A stretch of 12,865 nucleotides of DNA, from assembly GCA_937891125.1 (NCBI GenBank), contig CALAEZ010000167.1:1-12865 (forward strand), read 5' to 3'. The translations under genes were made by a program, and so were the position numbers. The DNA is from an uncultured Treponema sp. (lineage in GTDB: Bacteria > Spirochaetota > Spirochaetia > Treponematales > Treponemataceae). Position 1 is the stretch's first letter. Every line of letters begins with the position of its first letter. The notes below the pieces were generated by a model that made no database searches, was not told where the DNA came from, and saw only the letters and a list, made by a program, of their open reading frames with translations. Below, piece by piece: positions 1-7,414 of the stretch.

Positions 1-173
1 CACGGAAATTAGCAAGCTACCGCTCGTTCGCCCCGACAAGCTGTTTCGCGCCCGCTCTGCTTTTTTTCCCGCTTCTGCGCACTGGGAAATGCTTTTTTTG
101 CGTTTTCGTGTATTAAAAACTGCTTTCCCTTTCCGTACTCCCACGCTCGCTGTCGTACCCACGCTCGCTGTCG
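1..173. other. Gene-free left edge, upstream region of antiporter
   Basis: I see no convincing gene here. The reverse-strand reading frame across 12-209 is low in complexity, looks like no known family and would overlap the antiporter promoter. Two T-rich tracts lie near 60-67 and 94-100, but I could not pair a hairpin to either, so I do not call a terminator. The only clear structure is a tandem 17-bp repeat at 140-174, listed separately. The end of a gene from beyond the window cannot be excluded in the first ~50 bases. Confidence 0.5.
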
Positions 174-174
174 T
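140..174. repeat. Tandem 17-bp direct repeat
   Basis: CCCACGCTCGCTGTCGT occurs at 140-156 and again, identically, at 158-174, separated by one A (period 18). The second copy ends on the first base of the putative -35 box of the antiporter promoter. It could be a pair of regulator sites on adjacent helix turns, or simple slippage duplication. The sequence alone does not decide. Confidence 0.85.
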
Positions 175-203
175 TGCATTGCGGCGTATGCTTTTGCTAT
201 ACT
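174..203 (+). promoter_or_regulatory. Sigma70-like promoter for leaderless antiporter mRNA
   Basis: A -35 box TTGCAT (174-179) is followed by an 18-bp spacer and a -10 box TATACT (198-203), preceded by TGC (195-197 TGC, extended -10). Only six bases (GAACAC) separate the -10 from the ATG at 210, so transcription should begin at or within a base of the start codon. No Shine-Dalgarno sequence is present. Confidence 0.7.
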
Positions 204-209
204 GAACAC

Positions 210-1937
210 ATGTCAAATCCTTTAGCCACGCTCCTTCCCTCTTTTTTGCAATTTTTAACCCTTTCCGGCGGCAGATTCGTGCTGTTGCTCGGCGTTATGC
301 TGTTTTTCGGCTCTGCTGGCGGACGCCTGTTTCAAAAGCTTAAGGTGCCACAAGTTGTCGGCTACATTGTTATCGGCATTTTGCTCGGCGTTTCTGGCTT
401 TTGGATTTTAGGCAAAGAAACGATTGTCGCGCTCAACCCGATTAGCACGATTGCGTTATCACTTATCGGCTTTTTAGTCGGCGCCGAGCTAAAAATTGAT
501 GTCGTAAAAAAATACGGTAAGCAATTCGTCGGCATTCTGCTTGGTGAATCGCTTACACCGTTTTTTGTCGTCGGTCTGCTGACCGCAGCTGCCACTTGGC
601 TGTTTACGCATGAAATCAAAACTGCCGTTTCCATCGGGCTGCTGCTCGGCGCCATCTGTGCAGCGACCGCACCTGCCGCCACCACTGACGTGCTCAAGGA
701 ATACCGCACCAAGGGACCGCTCACCACGACAATCTTAGGCATTGTCGCCATGGACGATGCCGTGGCGCTCATTCTGTATGCGGTCGCTTCCTCTATTGCC
801 GCACCGCTGCTGGGCGGACGCTCCATTTCGCTTTTGGCACAGCTTGGCGCCATCGCCTATGACATTTTTGGCTCCATCATGCTGGGGCTAGCAGCAGGCT
901 TTGTCTTAAGCACCATTCTTGCCCACACCATGAACGATGACGGCAGAGTCTTAGGCTTTTCGCTCGGCGTTCTCTTTTTAAGCACGGGACTGTGCGAGCT
1001 TTTAGCGCTCGACAACATTCTTGCCGCCATGTCAATCGGCTTTTTTATGGCGAATTTCGCCCACAAAAAGACGCGCGCCATGTTCCGACTGGTAGAGCGC
1101 TTTACGCCGCCCATTTACGTGCTCTTTTTCGTAACGGTCGGCGCCAAGCTCAACATCTGGATTATCACGCCGTTTTTTGCGGTTATCGCGCTGCTGTATG
1201 TCGGCGGACGCACGCTCGGAAAAACCATCGGCTCGCGCCTGGGTGCCGTGCTGACAAAGGCGCCGGAAAGCGTACGCAAATACCTGCCGTTCTGCCTGTT
1301 AAGCCAGGCAGGCGTTGCTATCGGCTTAAGCATTGCTGCCGGTAACGATTTTCCTGAAAGCGTCGGTCCGCAGATTATGCTGATTATCACGGCGACAACG
1401 TTTATCGTGCAGATTCTCGGCCCGATTTGCGTAAAATACGGTGTGACAAAAGCTGGCGAAGCCGGGCTAGATGTCACCGTTGAAGACATTATGAAGCAGA
1501 CGCGCGTTTCAGAGGTGACGTTGAACGGCATGCCGGTCTGCTCGGCAACGTCTCACACGATTGTAAACGACATGGATACCATCGGTACCCTCATCACGCA
1601 GTTTGCGGCACACGAAAACACCAATTACGCCGTGCGTGGCAGCGACGGCACACTCTGCGGTCAGATTTCGCTTGAGCGGATAAAGGAGGCTATGCAGCTC
1701 GGCGATTTTGCTGAAGGCATTCCGGCGATGGATATAATGAATCATCAGACTGTTACCTGCCAGCCAAATCTGCCGCTGTCAGATGCCTACACAATGTATG
1801 CTGAGCATGACACTGACGCCATCAGCATTGTAGACGCACAGCAAAAGCCGCTCGGCATTCTTGAAAAATACACGGTCGACCACTACCTGCACATGCGCGT
1901 TGTCGAGCTTGAGCATACCGTGCAGACGATGGGCTGA
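210..1937 (+). CDS. CPA2-family Na+(K+)/H+ antiporter with C-terminal CBS domains
   Basis: This 575-residue inner-membrane protein should exchange protons for Na+ or K+ across the cytoplasmic membrane, supporting pH and cation balance. Residues ~20-410 form a dozen or so hydrophobic helices typical of the Na_H_exchanger fold. Family marks are the early segment KVPQVVGYIVIGILLG (45-60), the GAELKID stretch (91-97) and paired acids D182-D183 in an MDDAVAL helix, as expected for the CPA2 ion-binding site. Residues ~425-575 look like two CBS domains (IMNHQTVTC and later SIVDAQQKPLGIL), which in other transporters bind adenine nucleotides and gate activity. I chose the ATG at 210 because the longer frame from a TTG at 174 would run through the promoter. 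The next gene starts 63 bp on with its own promoter. The transported ion cannot be told from sequence. Confidence 0.9.
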   Translation: MSNPLATLLPSFLQFLTLSGGRFVLLLGVMLFFGSAGGRLFQKLKVPQVVGYIVIGILLGVSGFWILGKETIVALNPISTIALSLIGFLVGAELKIDVVKKYGKQFVGILLGESLTPFFVVGLLTAAATWLFTHEIKTAVSIGLLLGAICAATAPAATTDVLKEYRTKGPLTTTILGIVAMDDAVALILYAVASSIAAPLLGGRSISLLAQLGAIAYDIFGSIMLGLAAGFVLSTILAHTMNDDGRVLGFSLGVLFLSTGLCELLALDNILAAMSIGFFMANFAHKKTRAMFRLVERFTPPIYVLFFVTVGAKLNIWIITPFFAVIALLYVGGRTLGKTIGSRLGAVLTKAPESVRKYLPFCLLSQAGVAIGLSIAAGNDFPESVGPQIMLIITATTFIVQILGPICVKYGVTKAGEAGLDVTVEDIMKQTRVSEVTLNGMPVCSATSHTIVNDMDTIGTLITQFAAHENTNYAVRGSDGTLCGQISLERIKEAMQLGDFAEGIPAMDIMNHQTVTCQPNLPLSDAYTMYAEHDTDAISIVDAQQKPLGILEKYTVDHYLHMRVVELEHTVQTMG

Positions 1938-1962
1938 TTAATTGCTTCACCTGTCGTTTTTT

Positions 1963-1993
1963 TTGTGCACGTGCGGCGTTTTTATGCTATACT
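1963..1993 (+). promoter_or_regulatory. Extended -10 promoter of the hybrid kinase (leaderless)
   Basis: The -10 box TATACT (1988-1993) is preceded by TATGC, an extended -10. A weak -35 candidate TTGTGC (1963-1968) sits 19 bp upstream. Seven bases (TTTCAGC) follow before the ATG at 2001, which predicts a start at or next to the start codon. No Shine-Dalgarno sequence is present. Confidence 0.7.
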
Positions 1994-2000
1994 TTTCAGC

Positions 2001-5000
2001 ATGAATCAAGCTGACGACCGCACCGCAAATCCCTCGCAGACAGACTCCCCGCGCACACAGGCAAACGCTGCTCCAACAAATGCTGCCGCCGAACCGGCAA
2101 ACGCTGCTCCAACAAATGTTGCCGCCGAACCGGCAAATGCCGTCCCGACAAACGCAGCCACCGCCCCGACAAATGTTGCCGCCTCCCCTGTAGACTCCGC
2201 CGAAATCGAATCCTTCCGCACCTACAGTCTCATGCAGAACCGCACGCACGTGCGCACAATGCTTATCTCCTCGCTCATAAGCTTTGCGTTCCTGATGTTC
2301 TCATACTTTGTCGGCTTTTCAGAAAACACCGGCGTGCGCTCTGACACCAGCGCAGTCCTGTTGCTCGTCTGCTGCGCCGCTGTCGTCATGCTGAATACCG
2401 CCCTGTGCGGCAAAACCGCCGGCGCACTCGTCGTCTGGCTCATGTTCAACGTACAGACCTTCTTATACCGCGAAAACTTTGCCTACGAGCAGATTATCGG
2501 CCTTGGCGCCGTGCTTGTCGTGCTTATTCCAACGCAGCGCAACTGGTTTAAAAGCGCGCTGAAAACCGTGCTTGCACCTTTTGTTATGACGCCCGTCCTT
2601 GTGCTTGTTACGCTCGTTACTGCTGTCGTGCTTGCAGAAGGCGAACAAATCGCCTGGAACGAAGAAATACGCACGACGTTACGCACGCTCACCGTCTGGT
2701 CGTTTTCGTTAAGCGCAACCGTTTCGCTCCTCATGTTCTTGTTTCATCACTGTGTGCCGGAGCGCATAAAAAAGCTGTTTCCCGCCTCAAGCTTTTCCTC
2801 GCACGAAATTATTTCAATCCGCAACATTCTTTCGGGCGAATCTAAAGGACATGTCGGAAACAAAATCATGTCGCTCATCGTGGCTGAAGCGGTGCTTTTA
2901 ATGATTGTTCCGCTCGGAGTTGCCGGCGCACTCATGGACAATTTTTCTGTGCTGCCGACCGATACCGAGCGTGCCATGTTTATGACCAAGCTTACGCTCA
3001 TTCTGGCGCTGGAAGCTCTTCCGCTTCTGTTTATTACGGTAGATTTTGCCCGCGTGCGCATTGCAAACCCGATTATGTTCATGAGCCGCGCAATCGACGA
3101 CTTTTACTCAAAAACGCTGCAGAAAAAAGACGGTGCCGTGTTTGACGTGCACAAGCTTGGCATTTCAAACAGAGACGAAATCGGCGTGCTCTTTAACTCG
3201 CTCAAAAAAACCGTCGACAACGTGACCGCCTACGTAAACGCCATTGAGCGCGAAAAGCAGCTGGAAGCAGACCTGATAAAGGCAAATGCGGCAAACGAAG
3301 CGCAGCGCACCTTCCTGTCGTCCATGAGCCACGAAATCCGCACGCCAATCAATGCGGTGCTCGGGCTTGACGAAATGATTCTGCGCGAATCAAGCGAGCC
3401 TGCCATCAAAAACTACGCGCGCGACATTCAGTCAAGCGGAAAAAGCCTTCTGTCGATAATCAACGACATTTTGGATTTTTCCAAAATTGAAGCCGGCAAA
3501 ATGGAAATTATCAACGCCGACTACGACTTGCGTGCCGTCATTACCGACCTTTCCAATATGATAGAGCAGCGTGCGCTGGGCAAAGGCCTTTCGTTTATGA
3601 TTGACGTTGACGAAACCATTCCGCATCTGTTGCACGGCGACGACACGCGCATAAAGCAGTGTGCGCTCAACATTTTGACAAACGCCGTAAAATACACGCC
3701 CTCAGGCGGCGTCACAATGCAGGTAAGCGGAAAGCTACAGAACGGCGACACCCTGCTGCTCACCTTTACCATCAGCGACACCGGCATCGGCATAAAAGAA
3801 GAAGACTTACCTAAGCTCACCAAGCCCTTCGAGCGCATTGAAGAAGGCAGAAACCGCTCCATTGAAGGCACCGGCCTTGGCATGAGCATCGTAAACGGGC
3901 TGCTTTCCGGCATGGGAAGCAGGCTCGAAGTGCAGAGCATCTACGGAAAAGGAAGCACGTTCTCGTTCACCGTCGCTCAGACCGTGCGCTCGCCGGAGCC
4001 AATCGGCACAAAAGAAGAAGCGCGCGCGGCTCTGGCCGCCTCCACCAACACATACACCGAAAGCTTTCAGGCACCCGGCGCGCACATTCTTGTCGTTGAC
4101 GACACGTTTATGAATCTTACCGTCTTTAAGGGCTTACTCAAGCAGACGCGCCTTCAGATTGACACGGCAGAAGACGCAGAAAAAGGCCTTGCATTAACGC
4201 GCGCGCATACATACGACCTGCTTTTTATTGACCACCTGATGCCCAAAATGGACGGCATTGAAATGCTGAAAATCCTCCGCGCAGAAAGCGGAAACCCGAA
4301 TCAGAACGGCATTTGTGTCGCGCTTACGGCAAACGCGGTTTCTGGCGCGCGTGAAATGTACCTGCAGGCGGGCTTTGAAGACTATCTTTCAAAGCCGGTA
4401 GACGGAAAGCTGCTAGAAGCGCTTATCATGCGCCACCTGCCGGAAAAGCTTGTGCTGCATGAAGGAGACTCCGGCTTTGTAGCGCAGACGCAGGTAGCTG
4501 GTCTGCAGCAAAGCGCAGAGAGCGGCGAGCTGCCCGCCTCCGAGGTAAGCGAACTCGTAAAAAAAGTGCTTGGCATTGATATAGCAAACGCGCTTAAAAA
4601 CTGCGGCGGAAGCGACACCTTTTTGGAAGCCGCCCGCGACTTTTACGACGCAATTGACGCAAAAAGCGCCGGCATAGAGCACTATTGCGCTACCGGCGAC
4701 TGGCAGAACTACACGGTGCTTGTGCACGCGCTAAAGTCAAGCGCACGCCTTATCGGCGCTGCCGAGCTTTCTGCCACCGCAGCCACGCTTGAACAGTACG
4801 GAAACGCGGCAAAGCAGGAACCGTCTGCCGAAGCGCCCGCTGCTTTATCAGGCGACGCGGCTCCCTTCAGACAGGGCACACCGCCCGCCCCCGTTGCGCA
4901 GTCCGCCGTACCCGGCAGCGCATCTGCCAGTATCCGCGAGCGCACGCCCGCTCTCCTTTCCGCCTACCGCGCCTACCGCACTTTCCTTGCGCCGCTTTTT

Positions 5001-5324
5001 GCACACAGCGCAGCCGCAGCCAGTACGCCCGCAGGCACTGCAGCTGTTGGCAACACGCAGCCGCAGTCTCCGGCGCAGGGAAAGGCCGCCGAAGCGCTAC
5101 CGCTTTCGCCGTCGGAGCTATCACAAGCAGAGCTTGTGGACATGCTTTCTGCTCTGCGCGAGGTCGTCAGTGCGTTCGACTTTGACACCGCCGACAGCAT
5201 AATCGCCGAGCTTTCCACCCATGCGCTCCCCGCGGACTTTGCGCCCACATTCGCCGCGCTAAAAACCGCCGTGCGCAACGCCGACTACGCCGCTGTCATG
5301 CAGGTGCTTACCACGCTTACTTAA
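2001..5324 (+). CDS. Membrane-bound hybrid sensor histidine kinase (HisKA-HATPase-REC-HPt)
   Basis: This 1107-residue protein is a phosphorelay kinase. Residues 1-~75 are an Ala/Pro/Asn/Thr-rich repeat tail. About eight hydrophobic segments follow between ~86 and ~350 with no extracellular sensor domain, then a HAMP-like stretch and coiled coil (~350-435). HisKA carries SHEIRTPINAVLG with phospho-acceptor H444. The HATPase shows an N-box (NILTNAVKYT, 557-566), G1 DTGIG (593-597) and G2 GTGLG (623-627). A receiver follows (HILVVDD at 695-701, acceptor D744 in FIDHLMPKMDG, K798 in SKP), then an HPt domain with H909 in VHALKSSARLIGA. All catalytic residues of a complete relay are present. The HPt is interrupted by an A/P-rich insert (~939-977), and a second low-complexity stretch occupies ~1001-1035 before a final helical segment. 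The signal and output are unknown. The start at 2001 is preferred because the longer frame from 1965 crosses the promoter. Confidence 0.93.
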   Translation: MNQADDRTANPSQTDSPRTQANAAPTNAAAEPANAAPTNVAAEPANAVPTNAATAPTNVAASPVDSAEIESFRTYSLMQNRTHVRTMLISSLISFAFLMFSYFVGFSENTGVRSDTSAVLLLVCCAAVVMLNTALCGKTAGALVVWLMFNVQTFLYRENFAYEQIIGLGAVLVVLIPTQRNWFKSALKTVLAPFVMTPVLVLVTLVTAVVLAEGEQIAWNEEIRTTLRTLTVWSFSLSATVSLLMFLFHHCVPERIKKLFPASSFSSHEIISIRNILSGESKGHVGNKIMSLIVAEAVLLMIVPLGVAGALMDNFSVLPTDTERAMFMTKLTLILALEALPLLFITVDFARVRIANPIMFMSRAIDDFYSKTLQKKDGAVFDVHKLGISNRDEIGVLFNSLKKTVDNVTAYVNAIEREKQLEADLIKANAANEAQRTFLSSMSHEIRTPINAVLGLDEMILRESSEPAIKNYARDIQSSGKSLLSIINDILDFSKIEAGKMEIINADYDLRAVITDLSNMIEQRALGKGLSFMIDVDETIPHLLHGDDTRIKQCALNILTNAVKYTPSGGVTMQVSGKLQNGDTLLLTFTISDTGIGIKEEDLPKLTKPFERIEEGRNRSIEGTGLGMSIVNGLLSGMGSRLEVQSIYGKGSTFSFTVAQTVRSPEPIGTKEEARAALAASTNTYTESFQAPGAHILVVDDTFMNLTVFKGLLKQTRLQIDTAEDAEKGLALTRAHTYDLLFIDHLMPKMDGIEMLKILRAESGNPNQNGICVALTANAVSGAREMYLQAGFEDYLSKPVDGKLLEALIMRHLPEKLVLHEGDSGFVAQTQVAGLQQSAESGELPASEVSELVKKVLGIDIANALKNCGGSDTFLEAARDFYDAIDAKSAGIEHYCATGDWQNYTVLVHALKSSARLIGAAELSATAATLEQYGNAAKQEPSAEAPAALSGDAAPFRQGTPPAPVAQSAVPGSASASIRERTPALLSAYRAYRTFLAPLFAHSAAAASTPAGTAAVGNTQPQSPAQGKAAEALPLSPSELSQAELVDMLSALREVVSAFDFDTADSIIAELSTHALPADFAPTFAALKTAVRNADYAAVMQVLTTLT
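2062..2184 (+). repeat. 36-bp tandem repeat in the kinase N-terminus
   Basis: Units lie at 2062-2097, 2098-2133 and 2134-2169, with a partial fourth to about 2184. Units 1 and 2 differ at one base; unit 3 is clearly diverged. Each unit encodes 12 residues of the type ANAAPTNAAAEP (protein residues 21 to ~64). Because 36 is a multiple of 3, changes in copy number would keep the frame and only alter the length of the cytoplasmic tail. Confidence 0.9.
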
Positions 5325-5325
5325 T

Positions 5326-5352
5326 ATTTAAGGCGCACACTGCGCCTTAAAT
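5326..5352. terminator. Bidirectional hairpin between convergent genes
   Basis: Twelve-base arms, 5326-5337 (ATTTAAGGCGCA) and 5341-5352 (TGCGCCTTAAAT), are perfectly complementary around a 3-base loop. The hairpin begins two bases after the kinase stop codon and covers the last codon and stop of the reverse-strand HD-GYP gene. GC core and AT flanks on both sides fit a two-way terminator, although no long T-run follows on either strand. Confidence 0.7.
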
Positions 5353-7083
5353 GGGCTCAAGCTCGTCAATATCAGCTTCATCGTCATCGTCACGAAGCTC
5401 ATCTGCAATCTTAATAATCATATCCTTCGTGTCGAAGAACGCTTTTACAACAAGCGGGTCAAAGTGGCTACCGCTCTCTTCCTTTATCATTTGAAATGCT
5501 GCATTTACATCAAACGGCGGCTTGTACGGGCGGCGGGTCACCAGTGCATCAAATACATCGGCAACAGCCATAACGCGCGCCGAAAGCGGAATCTGTTCGC
5601 CTGCCAATCCGTCAGGATAGCCCTTGCCGTCCCAGCGCTCGTGGTGACTGCGCGCAACCTCGCATGCCATGCGGTAGTAGGCATCGTCAACACAGTTTTT
5701 AAGCGTTGTCTCCAGAATTTGCGCTCCATAGACCGTGTGCTTTTTCATCATGTCAAATTCTTCCGGAGTCAGCCGCCCAGGTTTATTCAAAATACCGTCT
5801 GCAATAGAAACCTTGCCGATGTCGTGCAGCGGCGCTACCTTGCTTAAGGTTTCCACCCACTGGTAGTCAATTACATCGGTGTAGTTGTCGTTTTTCAGCA
5901 ACATCATGCCAATCACAAGCACGTACGAGCGCGTTCGCTCCAGATGCTTTCCGGTCACTGCATCGCGGTTTTCGACCAGCTTTGCAAAGCTGATAATCAT
6001 CTGGTTTTGCATGTCTAAAATGCGGTTTGTCTGCAGTGTTACATCGCGTTCAAGCTTTTTTGCATAATTGCGTTCGTTCGTTACATCCTTGAGCCACAAA
6101 ATGGAGCCTTGCAATTTTCCGCGCTTGTTAAAAATCGGCTTTATATTCGGTTGGTAAATCGCGCCACCATTCCAGTAGTCAATCGGAAACTTATCAGGGC
6201 GGTCGAACAGCGGTGCAAACAGCGCCTCAAAATCGCCATCAAGACCAGCAATGCGGTCGCCTGGCAACATTTTTTTTATAAATGGGAACAGTGCGCTCGC
6301 TTTTTCGTTGCTTTGCATAAGATGCAGCGTATTGTCGATTGTAATAACAGCGTCATCAAGCGAATCAAAGATAACCTCTTTTGCCATCTCAGGCATGTCG
6401 CTAAAATGCGCAAGCGTAATCAACAACAGCGTGCTCACGCTCGTAATCATAAGCCCGAATGGCACCAGCCTAAAACTCTGCATATTAAGCAGACGCTCAA
6501 GCACATAGCACAAGCACGGCGTAAAAATGGCTACAAACAGGTATCTGCTTACCGTGCGGTCTCGCTTTGCGCCTTTTACCTGCACCACAACGCAAAGTCC
6601 GCCCACTATCAGCATATATGCAAAAATTAACACCACATACAGCAGATTGAAAATGCCGTATTCGCGTACAAGCACAGTTACGCCGTTAATAAATTCAACG
6701 TGATAGGATTTAAAAAACAGCGTATGCTTATCAAATGTAATCGCAATCGCCGTCATAATAACCGAGGTAACAACCTGACACGCAATCAGCGACTTTGGCA
6801 AGGTTATGTTAAAGAGCAGTGACGACAGCAAAAGCAATAATACAAAGACGCTGCAAGCGCCGAGATACTCAATTCTCAGTGTAAAAATAAGCAAATCGGG
6901 AGAAACAATGCGCGCACTTACCGAACCCCAGTAACCGAACATAATACTGAGCGTAATAAACGAAATGACAAGTACCAGCTTTTGTTCCTTTGACGGTGGG
7001 CGACATAATGCCAGAAAAAACACCGAAAGCGTTACCATCAAACAGCACGTATATGACCAGAACTGGAGCGCGTATAAATCCAT
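5347..7083 (-). CDS. 7TM-PAS-HD-GYP protein, cyclic-di-GMP phosphodiesterase
   Basis: This 578-residue protein has an N-terminal region (1-~226) of about seven hydrophobic helices resembling the 7TM input module found before histidine kinases. A PAS-like segment follows (~235-335, ending SILWLKDVTNERNYAKKLE), then a coiled linker and an HD-GYP domain (~355-555). Visible HD-GYP marks are H380 (TGKHLERTR), H420-D421 (LHDIGKVSI), H480-H481 (SHHERWDGKGYPDG) and an intact GYP at 488-490, so it is probably an active enzyme hydrolysing c-di-GMP. The C-terminus is a strongly acidic tail (DDDDEADIDE). The gene converges on the hybrid kinase and is divergent from the glycine-riboswitch unit. No Shine-Dalgarno sequence precedes the ATG; a promoter -10 lies 7 nt upstream. 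The input ligand is unknown. Confidence 0.92.
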   Translation of the reverse strand: MDLYALQFWSYTCCLMVTLSVFFLALCRPPSKEQKLVLVISFITLSIMFGYWGSVSARIVSPDLLIFTLRIEYLGACSVFVLLLLLSSLLFNITLPKSLIACQVVTSVIMTAIAITFDKHTLFFKSYHVEFINGVTVLVREYGIFNLLYVVLIFAYMLIVGGLCVVVQVKGAKRDRTVSRYLFVAIFTPCLCYVLERLLNMQSFRLVPFGLMITSVSTLLLITLAHFSDMPEMAKEVIFDSLDDAVITIDNTLHLMQSNEKASALFPFIKKMLPGDRIAGLDGDFEALFAPLFDRPDKFPIDYWNGGAIYQPNIKPIFNKRGKLQGSILWLKDVTNERNYAKKLERDVTLQTNRILDMQNQMIISFAKLVENRDAVTGKHLERTRSYVLVIGMMLLKNDNYTDVIDYQWVETLSKVAPLHDIGKVSIADGILNKPGRLTPEEFDMMKKHTVYGAQILETTLKNCVDDAYYRMACEVARSHHERWDGKGYPDGLAGEQIPLSARVMAVADVFDALVTRRPYKPPFDVNAAFQMIKEESGSHFDPLVVKAFFDTKDMIIKIADELRDDDDEADIDELEPI

Positions 7084-7090
7084 ACGATAG

Positions 7091-7119
7091 AGTGTAACAT
7101 ATTATTAAATCTTGCGAAA
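7091..7119 (-). promoter_or_regulatory. HD-GYP promoter (reverse strand, leaderless)
   Basis: On the reverse strand, -35 TTTCGC (7119-7114), a 17-bp spacer and -10 TACACT (7096-7091) are preceded by TATGT (extended -10). Seven bases then lead to the ATG at 7083, so the transcript should start at the start codon. The -35 overlaps the opposing promoter's -35 by four bases. Confidence 0.65.
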
Positions 7120-7124
7120 GATTT
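7107..7124. promoter_or_regulatory. Palindrome at the axis of two divergent promoters
   Basis: AAATCTT (7107-7113) and AAGATTT (7118-7124) are perfect inverted 7-bp arms around GCGA. The dyad axis (between 7115 and 7116) is exactly midway between the two -10 boxes, each centred 22 bp away. It covers both -35 boxes. It could be an operator for one shared regulator. Confidence 0.6.
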
Positions 7125-7140
7125 TTATGTATGCTACTGT
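7112..7140 (+). promoter_or_regulatory. Promoter of the glycine riboswitch / symporter unit
   Basis: The -35 TTGCGA (7112-7117), a 17-bp spacer and the -10 TACTGT (7135-7140), preceded by TATGC (extended -10), predict a start near 7147. That is about 275 nt before the symporter ATG and just ahead of the riboswitch. Confidence 0.65.
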
Positions 7141-7170
7141 TAGCTGTCGCTGATGAGATTGTGGTCAAAA

Positions 7171-7410
7171 CAGCGATTCTCTGGAGAGCCTTCATCACCC
7201 CGATGAAGCACCGAAGGGTTACGGAAAAACCGCGAGGATTTTTCTTTGGCGGACTTTTTCTTATATCTCAGGTAAAAAGGACAGGGCATGTAAAAAGCGT
7301 CAGGCAACTGACTGAATGTTCTACCGCGTTCAAACACGCGTCCACTCTGGAGAGCTGATTAAAAAGCACGGCTTTTGCCGCTGTTTTTGTCGGCTCTATT
7401 TTTTTGTTCA
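7171..7410 (+). ncRNA. Glycine riboswitch leader
   Basis: The 5' half of the aptamer reads CTCTGGAGAGC (7179-7189), then a P3a hairpin TTCATC/GATGAA (7191-7196 with 7202-7207), then the conserved CACCGAAG (7209-7216). The 3' half carries CTCAGGTAAAAAGGACAG (7267-7284). These elements, in this order, are the conserved core of the glycine aptamer family. After it come a linker hairpin CGCGT/ACGCG (7325-7329 with 7336-7340) and a second CTCTGGAGAGC (7345-7355), which looks like the opening of a second aptamer whose remaining core is absent. The leader precedes an amino-acid symporter, a known glycine-riboswitch target. Whether glycine turns expression on or off cannot be read directly. Confidence 0.9.
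7351..7405 (+). terminator. Riboswitch expression platform: intrinsic terminator
   Basis: AGAGC (7351-7355), part of the second CTCTGGAGAGC copy, can pair with GCTCT (7393-7397). This encloses an inner hairpin, CGGC/GCCG (7369-7372 with 7377-7380) extended by AG/CT and A/T pairs. A run of seven T (7399-7405) follows directly. A smaller terminator using only the inner hairpin and the T5 at 7384-7388 is an alternative. The structure ends just before the symporter ribosome-binding site. Confidence 0.6.
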
Positions 7411-7414
7411 GGAG
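7410..7414 (+). promoter_or_regulatory. Shine-Dalgarno AGGAG of the symporter
   Basis: AGGAG lies six bases before the ATG at 7421 and decides that start over the upstream in-frame start at 7316, which falls inside the riboswitch leader. Confidence 0.85.

Noticed and set aside
12..209. Reverse-strand reading frame at the left edge
   Set aside because: Low-complexity, basic translation with no family resemblance. It would overlap the antiporter promoter and the tandem repeat.
174..209. Upstream TTG start for the antiporter
   Set aside because: It begins on the -35 box and runs through the -10. The extra 12 residues are Cys-rich and unlike the family. The ATG at 210 fits better.
992..1345. 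Alternative-frame ORF inside the antiporter
   Set aside because: Basic, Arg/His-rich shadow translation fully inside a clear membrane-protein gene.
1951..1968. T8 tract after the antiporter as a terminator
   Set aside because: No GC-rich hairpin precedes the T-run.
1965..2000. Upstream in-frame start for the hybrid kinase
   Set aside because: The extension crosses the extended -10 promoter and has no ribosome-binding site.
2062..2184. 36-bp repeat as a CRISPR array
   Set aside because: The units are head-to-tail without spacers, are in frame with the kinase and encode a repeated peptide.
4789..5202. Overlapping forward ORF in the kinase 3' end
   Set aside because: Ser/Arg/Pro-rich shadow of the GC-rich Ala/Pro coding region with no start signals.
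6109..6630. Forward ORF opposite the HD-GYP gene
   Set aside because: Complementary-strand shadow of a membrane and PAS region with no promoter or ribosome-binding site.
7131..7358. Short forward ORF in the symporter leader
   Set aside because: It lies across the glycine aptamer, whose conserved RNA motifs explain this sequence.
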